NCBI GenBank assembly: GCA_021234155.1
Contig: JAJEKV010000038.1
Location: 14,017,559 to 14,081,558 of the forward strand
DNA: 64,000 bases
Direction: 5' to 3'
DNA from: Isoetes taiwanensis
Lineage: Eukaryota; Streptophyta; Lycopodiopsida; Isoetales; Isoetaceae
Shown here: positions 21,628 to 33,064 of the stretch, in pieces
Numbering within the stretch: position 1 is the stretch's first letter
Layout: each line of letters starts with the position of its first letter
Notes under the pieces: generated by a model
What the model saw: only the letters and a program-made list of their open reading frames with translations
Database searches by the model: none
Told to the model about the DNA's origin: nothing
Made by a program: the position numbers and the translations under genes

Positions 21628-23228
21628 GTGGCGCTCCCAGAATATATACGACCCTCGGACGTATACATACGGGGACTTTCCCCTCCCATGGCGATCATCT
21701 CACCATGAGCAGGGCCCTCCGTCTGTTTCGGGCCACCTATGAAATGAGGCCCGGAAGAAGGACACGAAGGGGTCATTCGGCCCACGCCTTCAATGGGACT
21801 CCTACGTCGCGGAAGCATGAATACAAGGGTTAGCACGCAGCATGAATATACATAAATAACCACCACGAAGGGTGGCGCATCCATCTAATATACCACGGCA
21901 TGGAATATGCATCTAATCCTAGGAAAACACCCAGAACCCAGGTTCTACCCCGGCTCAGACTCCAGTGAGGATCGACTGACGGCTAGGCCTCAAGAGATCA
22001 GCAGACCGAATCTTGGCATGGCGTTGGCTGGCAATAGAACATCGGCTAGGGTTGTCCACTCCATCCGCCCCTCCTGTGCACACTTTGCAGATGGGTCAAT
22101 TCATGCTATGGCTTTGCTATAGCCTTGGGAGGAGACGCAGTTGGGAGGAATCACCCTTTGAGCCTACTCCGGGTTCATGAGGCTGGTCCGATGAGGCAGG
22201 TCGGGAAGCGTCCCCTTCCGAGAATCGCGGTGGTTCCACAGGCTGAGCTAGAGAATCGTGCCACATCGACCCCCCCGTATCCGTGCGGGCTTACTCGCCC
22301 TAAATCTACTCAAAGTGCAAGGTGCTCCATACGGATCACACCTTCCCACCCAGGGAGTGTCGGACCCATACCCGCCCCTCACGTGGCCAGGCTATCGGGC
22401 CCTAGCCCATGTAGGAGTCTCAGAGCCATGTATGCTCATGCAAGACCCCACCCCTCATGTCCTGCTTGTGTTTCTTGTGCGGTGCTAAGCCGGACCATAG
22501 CATCTAGGACCCGGTGGGTTCTTGTGCACCTGCCGCAACTAATGGGACTCTATTGGGGCTATCTAGGAGCATACTACGATTACATGGTTGAGGAGGTCTC
22601 TACCCCCGTAATCCCCCGGTTTCAGAGTCGATTTATCAAAGAGCTAACAATTCATCCTCTCGGAATAGAAACCGAATTGAATATAAAGAGAATTTGTTTG
22701 TACAACCAAGGGTTAGATTGAATCCCAAAGAGAACAGAGAAACGGACACAACCAAGCGTTATCTAGAATTCACATAGCCACCTACGAATGCGGCTGGACT
22801 CGTTCCATGGGGCTTCCATCTCGGGGAGTTAGGAATTCGGTGCCACCGCACTTTGAGGGGACGACTAGTATGGGGGTTCTCTGCGGGGTGGTTGATGGCG
22901 CTCGGCTTAGGCCTTCCTTGGACGATCTTGAGGAGTCAATCCAGGGGATAGGGGTCAAGTTGGCATCCAAACTTGGCAACCCCATCTTTGCCTAATCGAT
23001 TGGGGCAGGTGGCGCCTCCCAATTGGTAATTATTATAATTTCCTAGGTTAAAGTTATTATTATTAATGTGTTAAATTAGCATAGCTAATTTAATCCTTTG
23101 TAAGGTAACCCCCTAGGTTGCAATTAAGTTCCCATACCTCCATGGTAGCGTGCCTTTAAGGAGTGGCGTGCTTGTATTTTATGCGTGTGTCCGTATAGTA
23201 GACCCCGTATAAATACGTGGGCGCCACA
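21628..23228 (-). repeat. 3' LTR of the chromovirus
   Basis: It matches 33065-34669 along its whole length. On the plus strand it begins TGTGGCGCTCCC and ends GCGCCACA. Differences from the other LTR include many one- to four-base indels in G/C runs. The U3 TATA-like 'gtataaatacg' lies near the plus-strand right end (about 23207-23217), suited to minus-strand transcription. Confidence 0.95.
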
Positions 23229-23241
23229 TTCTCCCCTCCTT
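23229..23241 (-). promoter_or_regulatory. Polypurine tract (plus-strand primer site)
   Basis: On the minus strand this reads AAGGAGGGGAGAA, directly abutting the 3' LTR, as required for second-strand priming. Confidence 0.9.
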
Positions 23242-23875
23242 AAAAATAATGCTGTCCTCAGCATTGGGGTTAGCTAATTGAATACATATACATAAAGCAC
23301 TGAATCAGAGAATGAAGTTAAGAATGTAACATTAATACGTTGAGATTATAGTAATTTGGACAGTAATACATTGAAGTTAAAATATCAAAGTACAAGCACC
23401 AGGGTGCTCGATACCATCTTAGGATCAAAGGAGTTTAGGACCGGAGTCCGATTTAAAACATTCTGACAACAAAATTCATACATGTAGACAAAAGGAATAC
23501 GGGACAAGTTGGGTCATCAGCAACCCTCTATACAATGCAGGTGACGACTTGTTCATTGGCCTGCACACAACCATATACCCGTAGGTTAATAGTATGATTA
23601 AGTTGTGGTTGCAGGGACCACCCCCTAGAAATAAAAGAAAAAATATCTAGAAGGGAATCTATCATGTGTACGGCTTGCAATTCCCCTTATAGCCAGAACG
23701 AACGCAGTCTATTTACTAGATGCCTTCCTATCAATTCGTGGTCATGTCAACATCAACAATACACTACGTCCTAGAGAACACGAAGGTGATTTCATCATCG
23801 GTTATTACTATCATATACGATCGTCTACCCCTCTAAAACATGATTACGGGTCAATCAAGCCTTCAAGCTTACGTA
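23242..23875 (-). other. 3' internal non-coding region of the chromovirus
   Basis: About 630 bases lie between the chromodomain-coding end and the polypurine tract. No frame with recognisable content is present. Confidence 0.6.
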
Positions 23876-25200
23876 GGGGAGCGGGGTTGATAGCATCGTT
23901 GATGGATGCGACCTTGAGATTTCCGCATGAAGTCCGAATAGTGCTTTTCAAGGTCTATCTTCATCACCCGGTAGCATCTTCAACTGGTAAGTGCTTCCAC
24001 TTGACCAAGTATTGCAACATTTGAGTCCTTACGGTACGTTTTGTAAGCTCGATCAAGAAGAGCTTGGGCACTATTTCCATTTTGCTCTTTCAGTCATTTC
24101 TAGGAGGGTAGGGGTATCCAAAACCTCCTACGGATCAGGGTGTGTTGCTTGGAAGACTCACGTGAAAGACCTTGTGGATCTTCAAGCGGGGTGGCAAGTC
24201 CAAGCGATATGCTGTTCTCCCACACGTTCGATAATTTGAGCGGCCCATATCATCGGGTGCCAACTTCTTCTGATTACCAATTTTAAGCTTGGCTTGTTTT
24301 ACTTTGATTTTAAGCCAAACCGATTCGCCCACCTGGAAGATTCGCGGGGTTCGGTGCTTATCCGCTAGACTCTTCTGACGACTACGTGCGGCTAATAAGT
24401 ATCCTCGAACTTCCTCTACCAGGGCCTGCATTTCCAAAAGGAGTTGTTGAGAAACCTCCACTTTAGAAACAGGGTTATGCCACGTGTCGGGAGTAAGACA
24501 TTGATAGCCATAATTTATCATGAAGGGAGACATCCTTGAGGACTCCTGCTTTGTACTGTTATAGGCGAATTCTACCAGGTAAATATAATCCGCCCATTGT
24601 GACTGTTTACTCCATACATAGCTTCTTAGCATGTCTTCGATATCTGATTGACACGTTCTGTTTGACCATCTGTCTGAGGATGGTAAGCTGTACTCATGGC
24701 AAGCTTGGTCTGGATGGTGGCGAAGAAATCCTTCCAGAATGCACTGACAAATTTAGGATCTCTATCTGATACAATTACTCTTGGCATCCCGTGCAACCTG
24801 AAAATTTCTTTTGCAAAGAGCAAGGCGGTGTCGAAGGCGGTATCCGTGGTGCGACATGGCAGGAAATGAGCCATTTTTGATAATTTGTCGACCACGACCA
24901 TTAATGCGTCATATCCACGGAGAGTGCGTGGAAGCCCTACAATGAAATCCATGGTTATGACTTCCCACTTTGCGTTGGGCACATCCAAAGGTTGCAACTC
25001 GCCGGGAATTCTTAATTGCTCAGCCTTGGTTTCGACAAACGACAACTTTGCTTGATGTACCTAGCAATATCCTTCTTCATCGAAGGCCGTAAAGCTGGGC
25101 GGATCTTAAAGTAAGTTTTCATAAAACCCGCATGGCCGCTATAGAAATTTGTTTGTGTGTCATGGAGAATCGGCTTTCGCACCCTGAAGTCACGGGACAC
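23876..25200 (-). pseudogene. Chromovirus integrase with GPY-type C terminus and chromodomain
   Basis: The catalytic core shows the three acidic positions in MDFIVGLP, SDRDPKF and QTDGQTERVN (25045-24626). The frame then shifts into 24632-24135 (WADYIYLVEFAYNSTKQ, RTAYRLDLPP, KIHKVFHVSLP), the C-terminal region before the chromodomain. A chromodomain remnant is readable near 24030-23950 (LQYLVKWKHLPVEDAT, then EKHYSDFMRKS after a frame change). Integrase inserts the element, and chromodomains of this lineage target heterochromatin, usually through methylated histone H3. Several frame breaks are present. Confidence 0.9.
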
Positions 25201-26340
25201 ACAACTTATCTTTGTGATATAATAAATTGCGCTCTTTCTTATATGAGCGGAATGCTTCGCGTTCTTTATCGAATGCAGACTTCCTTACCCAAACTTTCCC
25301 AAATGTTACGTAATTCGGGATCGTGGTTAGGGGCTGTTCTATCTGCTTCCGAACTTCATTTGGTGAGTGTGGAAATGGCGTTACAATGGGTCGGGTTACG
25401 AAGGGATGGCGTGGCGGTAGCATCCATAACCACATTGTGCTTCCACGGGTTTATATACAATCTCAAAGTCATATTCCTCAAGGAATTCCATCCATCTTAT
25501 TTGACGGAGGTTGATTTGGCTGGGTGGATAGATAGCGGAGGCTCGATGATCCGTGTCCGGCTGAAATCTTCTACCAAGAAGATAGTGTCTCCAAATACGG
25601 AGAGCATTACAACCGCCGACAACTCCGATCATGGGTAGGATATCGTTGCTCGCATCGTTCATCTTTTTGAATCGTAAGCAACAACTCTCCCCTCACGCAT
25701 TAAGACACCACCGGTAGCTATCTTACTCGCGCCGGTGGCTACAGGATTTATCCTTTTCCGAATCGAGGCGGGGTAAGGGTGCGCGGATGTTAAAGCATCC
25801 TTGAGTTTACGAAAACCGACTTGGACTTTTGCTTTCCAATGTTCCATCCAATCCTTTACTTTCTCATGTCTTGTGAGATTAGTAAGAGGTGCGGCAATTG
25901 TTGCAAAATCCTTAACAAATTTCCGATAATATCCTGCGAGTCCCAAGAAACTCGGGACCTACGAAACATTCGTTGGAATGGGCCAATCCTTCTGGCTTCT
26001 ATCTTGGTGGGTCTGTAGCAATTCCTTCTTGCTGAGATAATATGCCCCAAGTAGTCTACCCTTGGGTGGCAAACTTGCATTTAGAGAGCTTGGCGAAGAG
26101 TCGATGGCGTCTTTAGCTTACGCAAAGCTAATCGAAGATCTTTGCTCGTCTTTCTTTGCAAGGTTTTACTATAGATGAGAATGTCATCAAAGAAAATGAC
26201 AACAAAGTCATCTAAGTATTGGCGGAAGATGTCATTCATCAACCGCATAAACGTTGCAGGGGCATTGGTCAATCCAAAAGGCATAACGGTGAACTCATAA
26301 TGCCCATATCAGTGCGGCGGACTTATGAATGTCCTCCTCC
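25201..26340 (-). pseudogene. Chromovirus reverse transcriptase C-terminal part and RNase H
   Basis: 26284-26081 encodes [20 protein letters not shown] and the catalytic FFDDILIYS of RT. 25946-25659 gives the RT connection and RNase H entry (MGLAGYYRKFVKDFATIAAP). 25662-25396 continues RNase H (INLRQIRWMEFLEEYDFEIV). The linker to integrase lies at 25435-25190. Each segment is in a different frame, so at least four shifts occur. Confidence 0.9.
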
Positions 26341-27355
26341 TTTATCCTTATCGATGGTACCGGGCGCAAATCAATCTTGAGAAATATTTTGCCCCTTGTA
26401 GCTGGTCCATAAGATCATCTGCTCTAGGTAAAGCATAGCGATTCTTGATGGTATGCTTATTGAGTTGCCTATAATCAATACACATCCTTAAGGAGCCATC
26501 TTTCTTCTTGACAAAAAGAATAGGAGCACCAAATGGTGAAACACTAGGCCGAATAAACCCCAGGTTGAGTAACTCTTGTAGTTGTTTCTTAAGCTCTGCC
26601 AACTCCGGAGGACTCATTCGGTACGGGGCCTTGCTGGTAGGCTTCGTACCTGGTTCAAGAGTTATCTCACATTCTACCCCTCTAAAAGGAGGAAGCTTAT
26701 GGATCTCATCTGGAAAAAGATCACTAAATTCTCGAAGAAGGTTAGCAATGTGTGATGGTAATGCATCGATTTCTTGCTTCTTTTTAGAGTCAGACTCAAT
26801 GGAAGCAATTCTAATGGCCTTAAAGGAGTTCACTTCTACGCATATAGCTTTTCGTAACTGTTTTAAGGACATTGACTGCATAGCGGAGTTGAATGGATCA
26901 CCTTTTATTGTCACACGTGCTCCATTAGCGGCGTTGAAGGTGACCTCCCGTCTTTCACAGTCTATGTTGGCCTTGGCAGATGCTAAAAACTCCATTCCCA
27001 CAATTAAATCATATTTTCCAATGTCCATTAACTCGGCACCCAAGGCAACTGGTGCACCTGGCAACTGCATCTTAAGGTTAATACGGCGACCATGAGTATG
27101 TCTGATCTTACCACTGGCCAATGTGACTGGCTTAGGTCGGGATTTCAAAGTCTCCAGCTGCAGTACCTGGGCCATTCTAGGAGAAGCAAAATTATGCGTA
27201 CTACCCGTGTCCATCAAAATTATGAAGGGCTTACTGTCTACTTGGCCTATTGTAGAAATAAATGAAAGGTGACTTTCGGCGTTACTGTTTCTATATAGCG
27301 GCAAGAATATGAGACGCACCATGAATGTACTCGGGAGCCTCGTCTTCGGCAGCAA
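26341..27355 (-). pseudogene. Chromovirus protease and N-terminal reverse transcriptase
   Basis: One 335-codon frame carries the aspartic protease motif [13 protein letters not shown] at about residue 47. A linker follows, then the RT fingers ([40 protein letters not shown]). The frame is lost near 26350 just before the first catalytic Asp region; the residual reads [12 protein letters not shown] in place of the usual FSKIDLRSGYHQ-like motif. Confidence 0.9.
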
Positions 27356-28185
27356 GATTGGACTCCAAATCTTCCCAATCGAGGTCGGCCATGGCCAGTT
27401 GAGCAGTCTGCGTGACGTACGGACAATTCTGCATGAAGTGTCCAGGCCTCATGCACCGGTAGCATGCCTTATCCCGGCGGAGCTGTTCTCTGGCCTCTTT
27501 AGGAATGGACTGTAAGAGGCCCCGAATTTCCTTACCAGCATTGTTCTGCTTATCTGGCGTGCTAAAAGCAACTTTCTTCTCCTGGCGTCCATAGGAATTG
27601 TGCTGAGAGGGCCCCGGACTTGGCGATCGGGGTTTGTAAGGTGTGGACGGCCGTGGCTGCGAGTAAGGAGCAGGTCGCGGATACTGGCTCCTTGGCGAAT
27701 CTTCCTCAAGGCTTAATGCCTTAGCTTCCGCCTCTGCTACTGACTTTGGGTCGATAGCCTTGACCATTCGTTTAATAGATGGGGCCAACCCTTCAATGTA
27801 GCCCTCTACTGCTCTTTTCTCATTCATTCCTGGCACATACAACCTCAAACGCATGAATTCGATGTGTAAGCACGCACGCGGACATGCCCTTACGTTCCAA
27901 CTTTGTAGAAGGTGCGAATCTGTTGGCATTTGTGCGCGAGGAGGCACGTAATGCGATTTAAAAGCCTTAGCGAACTTCACGAACTTGCATCCGCTCCTAT
28001 CCGGTGTTTAGCTCGGCGTAACCCTTCCACCAAATACGGGCAGCTCGGTAAGGTTCGTGGTGGCGACCTTCCTGTGTCTTTCTCTGTCATTCCATAGGAC
28101 TTCGAATTCCTTCATTTCGTCCAACCAAGATTCGCATTCAAGCCTCCTCTGGATTTCCCATCAAACCGAGCCAACTTAGGTTCTT
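27291..28185 (-). pseudogene. Chromovirus gag
   Basis: The frame 27980-27291 includes the gag tail (EFMRLRLYVPGMNEKRAVEG, YIEGLAPSIKRMVKAI), a Pro/Ser-rich linker and a zinc knuckle [15 protein letters not shown] (CX2CX4HX4C). An N-terminal piece beginning MEEPKLARFDGK is readable near 28185 in other frames. Gag packages element RNA. The N-terminal half is frame-broken. Confidence 0.85.
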
Positions 28186-28734
28186 CCATATACTAGTGAT
28201 AGTTGTATCAACATGTTTTTCGGTATTCCTTATCCTTCGCCTTGAATGATCAGCATGCGATGGCGAGGATCCCGAAGAACCAGAGGTGGTTGAATGTGAG
28301 GAAGCGGCGCTATCCTTAGAGGAACTTCGATGACGCTTAGCATGAGTCCTCCTGCATGCGATGCGGGGCTAGCTACGGGAGGAGATGGCATTGTGCGTGT
28401 GGACTCAATGGTGTGCGAGGTAATTCGGTCCGTCCTCCCGAGTATGTGGCAATGGATTGGTATGTAACACATAAGCACGTAACTCACCGAGTTGCCTTTT
28501 CATTAACATCAATTCTGTCGGGGGGTGACCCCTCTTTGGCGTTGGAGGGTGTTTGCCAAGCGGCGTTACGTACACCGTCTATAGGGAGCATTCATGAATA
28601 TATAAGCAGATTTATACTAATGTATAATCCCTTTTAAAATAATTGAGATCAAAAGAATATACAAACAGAAAACAATGTTTTTATTTCATTGAAGTCGAGT
28701 ACAAAACAAGTATATTGGTACATGGGTTAAGACG

Positions 28735-29308
28735 AAAGTAGGTATGATACAGTGGAAACTCTTAAAATTCTATCGGCTGCAGAACAAACAACAACGAAAA
28801 CATACTTGAAGAGACCAAGCCTAGGGGTTGGCGAAGGGGTACAGGATCGCGTAGCGGGTACTCTCCCGTACAGCTCGGACGAGTTTATAGCGTGCCCAGG
28901 CTTGGACAATGATTGCTTGGTACTCCCATGTTGGGCTGATAATCAGAAGGTTAAAGAGCCTTCGCATCGCATAAAAGAGTTGCCAAAGATGGTCGTTGGC
29001 GTCCTCAAAGGCTTCGTGCCTGGTCATATTCCAATAGTCCCAGGTACGACACAGGGTCATCTTCAGATCCTCGAAAGCTCGATCCCTGAGGATGTTAACT
29101 ATCTCTAGCCCTTTGTCAGGGTCATAGAGTTCCCCTGGTGGCGGTGGTTCGGTTTCATAGCCTTCCTCCCCTGCGGATATTCACCATATCTCTGGCCATA
29201 GTCCTGGTCTGGCGGGCCGGGATCGTCCCTCCTAACCATGTCGGTGATTCTTTCCTCATATTCCCAAATGGTTTCCTCTGCAACAAAGTTGGAGTGAATA
29301 GAGAACAT
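28735..29308 (-). pseudogene. Extra block 1 upstream of gag, unidentified protein
   Basis: 29308-29105 encodes an acidic, Tyr-rich stretch (IWEYEERITDMVRRDDPGPP). A second frame, 29060-28821, reads like protein (MTLCRTWDYWNMTRHEAFED, YAMRRLFNLLIISPTWEYQA). The two are probably one gene split by a shift near 29.08 kb. I do not recognise the family. It lies on the element's coding strand between two AT-rich spacers, outside the usual gag-pol layout. Confidence 0.45.
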
Positions 29309-29549
29309 TGTGTAATTCCACTATACCCTAAACTGTAGTGCTTTGGAAGAGGATGTCATAAAAAAAACAATTTAGTTATGCTCATCAAAAAAACTTTGTA
29401 TTTAATAAGTAGATAAGGTACACATTTTTTCAATATGGTTTAAACAATTGCCAATCCCAAAATCTGATAACTACATGTGTGTATATATATATATATATAA
29501 CAAAATTTAAATAGCATCCTTAGTTCAGGAACTAGGCCCTGCCTCTTTA

Positions 29550-30940
29550 TCCTTAGCCCTAGGAGGTGGTGGAGGCGGTCGGTGTCGCAGCAGAGCTACC
29601 CCAGGGTCCACGGTGGCCGCAGCAGATGCAACCTACGGTGGATAAGCAACGGCCAATGGGCGGCCGTAAGGAGCTTCATGCCCATCAAGGCGCAATATCA
29701 CGGCCCAAGGCCGTAGGGGCAAAGATCCCGTCGTGCAGTACATACGTAAGCGTCACGATGGGGAAGCTTCTTTGTGGCGGCGAGTGTGGAAAGTGCACGG
29801 AGGGCCCACCATGAAGCTTGACCCTCGGCCCTAAGTCCGGGCTATGAAGAGGACTTGGGCGATTTGAAGGCCGACAAAAGAAGCGGGTAAGGTGGTTACC
29901 CGGCACCTTCCCCTTGGAGTCTCGGATCTTTGCCACCTCCTTATCCAAGTCCATGGGGACTTCTTCCTCCTTAAGCTCCTGTTGCTCCTCCTTCTTGTGT
30001 GCAGGGTTATGATACAAATCTTCGCCCTCATCATCTGAATCGGAGGGAACCTCAACCATATTAATGTTTGGGACGTGAGGTCCCATAGCCGTGAAGGCTT
30101 CTGGTGCAGGCTGTGAAGGCGGTTCCTGCATCACAAAGTCCCGAAGGCGTAATAAAGTCTCCGCCGGCTCGAGGGTCTCCTGTCGGAACTGAAGCAGCTG
30201 GTACACCTCCGAAGGGAGCTCGGTAGAGGTGAAGTCGATAAAATCATCCATGCAATACTCCGCAAGCTCGTAAAGTACATGGTCCTTGCGCTTGCGTCGG
30301 AATCCGGCCACCATATGATAAGTCCAGATGATATCATCCAAGAGGAGGTACTCCTGCCCTTGGTGATAAATAACTGGGAGGCCGTCTAACCCTGACAAGC
30401 CTATAGCTTGTTCACGGCCTTGATGGTAACTCCTCGCCCGGCTCTTTCCAAGGCGAAAGTAAGCCCATCCCTATATGCTCATCATCCCCCTCCTCGGAGG
30501 ATTCCGGCAGTTTGCTCTTCTCCACTGGCAAAGTCTCATCCTCAACGTATTGGTCCATGAGGATAGCCAGGGCGAAAGTAGCTTCCAAATACTGCTGCCC
30601 CTGATGTTGGACTACCGGTAGGTGTTTTCCCCATCGGAGTTTCCCTTAAGAGCGTCAGTGCGCATGCGTGTCCCCACCTAACATCTGCGGACGATCTCCG
30701 CTCCAAATAATGGTGGGGAGGATCCCCAAGAGGAATACACAGAGGAAGGATTTCCTCCATGTAGAAATCAAGGAATCCGGCGTGTCCGGGATGCCATTTA
30801 CATGTTGGTAAGGAGATCTATCTTGTTGGCATAGCAAAGGTTCTGGCGGATCGAAGGGAACCTGTGGATCCCATGTCTCTCCATCATGATACCAGGCGGC
30901 AAGGTCGTGGCTGGCGTATGCGCTATAAGGGAGGAGAGAG
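29550..30940 (-). pseudogene. Extra block 2 upstream of gag, unidentified acidic protein
   Basis: 30398-29685 is a 237-codon frame with VIYHQGQEYLLLDDIIWTYH, an acidic segment (PSDSDDEGEDLYHNPAHKKE) and a C-terminal Pro/His-rich part. Further upstream another frame contains a similar HQGQQYLEATFALAI motif near 30600, suggesting an internal repeat of a small domain. I know no retrotransposon protein of this kind and cannot name the fold. Short frames at 30837-30542 may be its N-terminal part. Confidence 0.45.
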
Positions 30941-31090
30941 GAAAAGAAGCGTTTAAAATAACCCTACGGTCCCCTTTTAAACCCTCTTAATAAAGAATCG
31001 TCGACATTTTATTTTAAATTTAATATGGAAAAGAAAACATTAAACTTTTAATTCAAAATAAAAGCTTCTTTATTAATTATCACAAAAAGA

Positions 31091-31575
31091 ATATGTACAA
31101 ATGCGGATCCCCGCAAAGTAGGCTAAGGTTGCTCCCCGTATCCCTACGGTGAGGGCTAAATCCTTAGGCATTATGGTGACCCTCTTTGCGTGGATAGCGC
31201 AAAGGTTGGCGTCACCAAAAAGTGCTACCAAGTAGGCTCAAAGCTGACCTCTTGGGCGCCAAAATTACAAAGGTGCGGAAGCGGAGATCGGTCTTAAATT
31301 CTTTGGCGATCTCCGTACCCGACCCTACGGAAAGGCGACTTCCCATCGGAAGGTCGTGGGACCCGAATTTTTGGATCTCCCGCAATGCCGCCATCGGTCG
31401 GAAACCGATGAGGCTTCGGCTGCGGCCTAGGCCCACGCGATGTTGGCACCGTCTTAGCCCCAAAGAACCGTGGGAGTTATCCACTCCGCGCCTCCGGTGG
31501 GGTCTGGTCTTCTTCCCAAAAGCCCCGGTCTTTAACTTATCTTTGTATTGTTTGCCCGGCCTTATGAACAACTCC
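31091..31575 (-). pseudogene. Histone H3-like coding sequence inside the chromovirus
   Basis: Three successive minus-strand frames give a near-complete H3 histone fold in order. KPHRF appears near 31415, MAALREIQKF at about 31394, and EIAKEFKTDLRF at about 31310-31275. Then [20 protein letters not shown] and [14 protein letters not shown] run from about 31230 to 31130, with a TAA stop near 31073. [15 protein letters not shown] is an exact canonical H3 signature. The N-terminal tail (RPGKQYKDKLKTG, KKTRPHRRRG) is basic but not canonical. H3 is the nucleosome core histone. Here it lies on the coding strand of a chromodomain retrotransposon, between its primer binding site and gag. Two frame changes (near 31395 and 31250) make it non-functional as read. 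Confidence 0.88.
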
Positions 31576-31605
31576 CTTCACGCCGAGACTTAAGCTGTCG
31601 AATGT

Positions 31606-32483
31606 GTGGGTTTGGGTTCGAGCCCTCCCGGATGCACCTCCTCCCTGTTGGTCCGTGATCTTGTCGGTCCAGCTCCTCTTGCTCCAACTTCTCAGCGCTC
31701 TTCAGAGCTTTCCTTAAGTCTTCTTGGATTTGAGCAAAAAGTTGGGCTGCGCACGGCGATTAAGTTCAGCGTGGTACCTTTGTGGCGAAGACCCATATCT
31801 ATACGAATAGTTGTCGGATAGTCTATCTTGATGTCGGGGATTTCTCCCCGGACAAAAGCTGTTGGAACCCTCATGCCATTGGTATGGGGGAACCTCAATG
31901 GCTACGCCATCGATGGCCAACAAAAGCCGTCTCAGAATCTGGGTACTCCCTACCCGGGCTCTTTCGTGTCAGGGCCGCTCAATCCCCGGTGGTCGTCTTC
32001 CCTGGCAAAACCCTAATCAAATTCGGCCTCCAGTCGACATCTTCCTCCTCCGTATGGCCTTCTTGTTGGGAGGATAAAACTTGATGAGCATCATCACCAT
32101 ATCAAGGTTGCTCAACAAGGGTATAGGGGGTGGCGTGGGTTCGGCCGGGATGAGGAATGGCTCGGAGAAGTGATAGGCGGGATAGGGAATCCTATCATTG
32201 TTCTCAAACCTATTGACCAGCTCATCCAACAAGATGTCGATGAGGTGGGGTCAATAACCATGTGCTTAGCAATCATGGCGTAGATCTCCACGATGCTCAT
32301 GGTGGACGGGTCCGAGCTCTTGGTAATAGCCATGGGGAATAGTGAGGCGCCGGGCATGCGAAGAAGATGGCAAGGGGGGCTTAAGAGGCACAAGGCAACA
32401 AAGGCGCAGGAGCAAGGTCCGTCCGGGCGGCGATGGCGAGGGCGGCTCAGTGGTTGAGGCGCTGAAGCACAAGCAAATGACAA
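31606..32483 (-). pseudogene. Extra block 3 upstream of gag, unidentified protein preceding the H3-like sequence
   Basis: The reading starts MAITKSSDPSTMSIVEIYAM near 32332. It continues in a second frame with LLDELVNRFENNDRIPYPAY and LLSNLDMVMMLIKFYPPNKK (to 32017) and in a third with RGEIPDIKIDYPTTIRIDMG (31898-31692). The composition is protein-like, but I do not recognise it. It is immediately upstream of the H3-like sequence, and a fusion or dicistronic arrangement is possible. Confidence 0.4.
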
Positions 32484-33050
32484 GAATTAGTTTGTTAAAC
32501 GCCCCTTTAACTTTTAAAATTTCAAATTTTCCCTTTATTAACGTCGAAATTTTATTATTATAAAATTATCGGGCGGAAATACAGCGCCACATGATCGGGC
32601 CGAGGGCATTATACTGACCTTCCACCTCGGACCGGCGTCAAAAGCGGCCTCGAAGTTGACTCGGGGCGGGTCTGGCTGTTGACTGGTTCGATCGGTCGGG
32701 GCGGACAAAGATATCGGGCGCTTCTAACTTGCTATAGCGACAAAAAGGCAAGCGGCTCGAAGTTCGTTTTTGGGCCTGCCCTTGACTATTTTTTAAGCAC
32801 GAGTTATTTGTTTTAGGGTGATTCGAGTCGCCCAATCCAATGGAGCCAACATCTTTGTCATTTGAGTTACCCACGGCCACCTGTTAGGCCTCCAATCTTC
32901 GCCCCTCCACTTTAAAGCTACAATTTCTTAACTTAACCTAACACCAAACCAAACAACAAAGAGAACTAACGACACATTGACTTAGCCTCCTCCTAACTAC
33001 CGTGCTTTAATTAGTGTTTTAGTGCTATGATTTCGAGCAACCGAAATCAC
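32484..33050 (-). other. Leader of the chromovirus between primer binding site and first coding-like block
   Basis: No recognisable coding content. An AT-rich stretch lies at 32500-32575. Confidence 0.5.
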
Positions 33051-33063
33051 GGCTCTGATACCA
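33051..33063 (-). promoter_or_regulatory. Primer binding site, initiator-Met tRNA type
   Basis: The minus strand reads TGGTATCAGAGCC, the usual complement of the plant initiator-Met tRNA 3' end, one base after the LTR edge at 33065. Confidence 0.95.
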
Positions 33064-33064
33064 C

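Noticed and set aside
22125..22721. 198-codon open frame within the left LTR (and counterparts at 33454-33930)
   Set aside because: It lies inside an LTR, the frame is not kept between the two LTR copies, and the peptide has no recognisable content.
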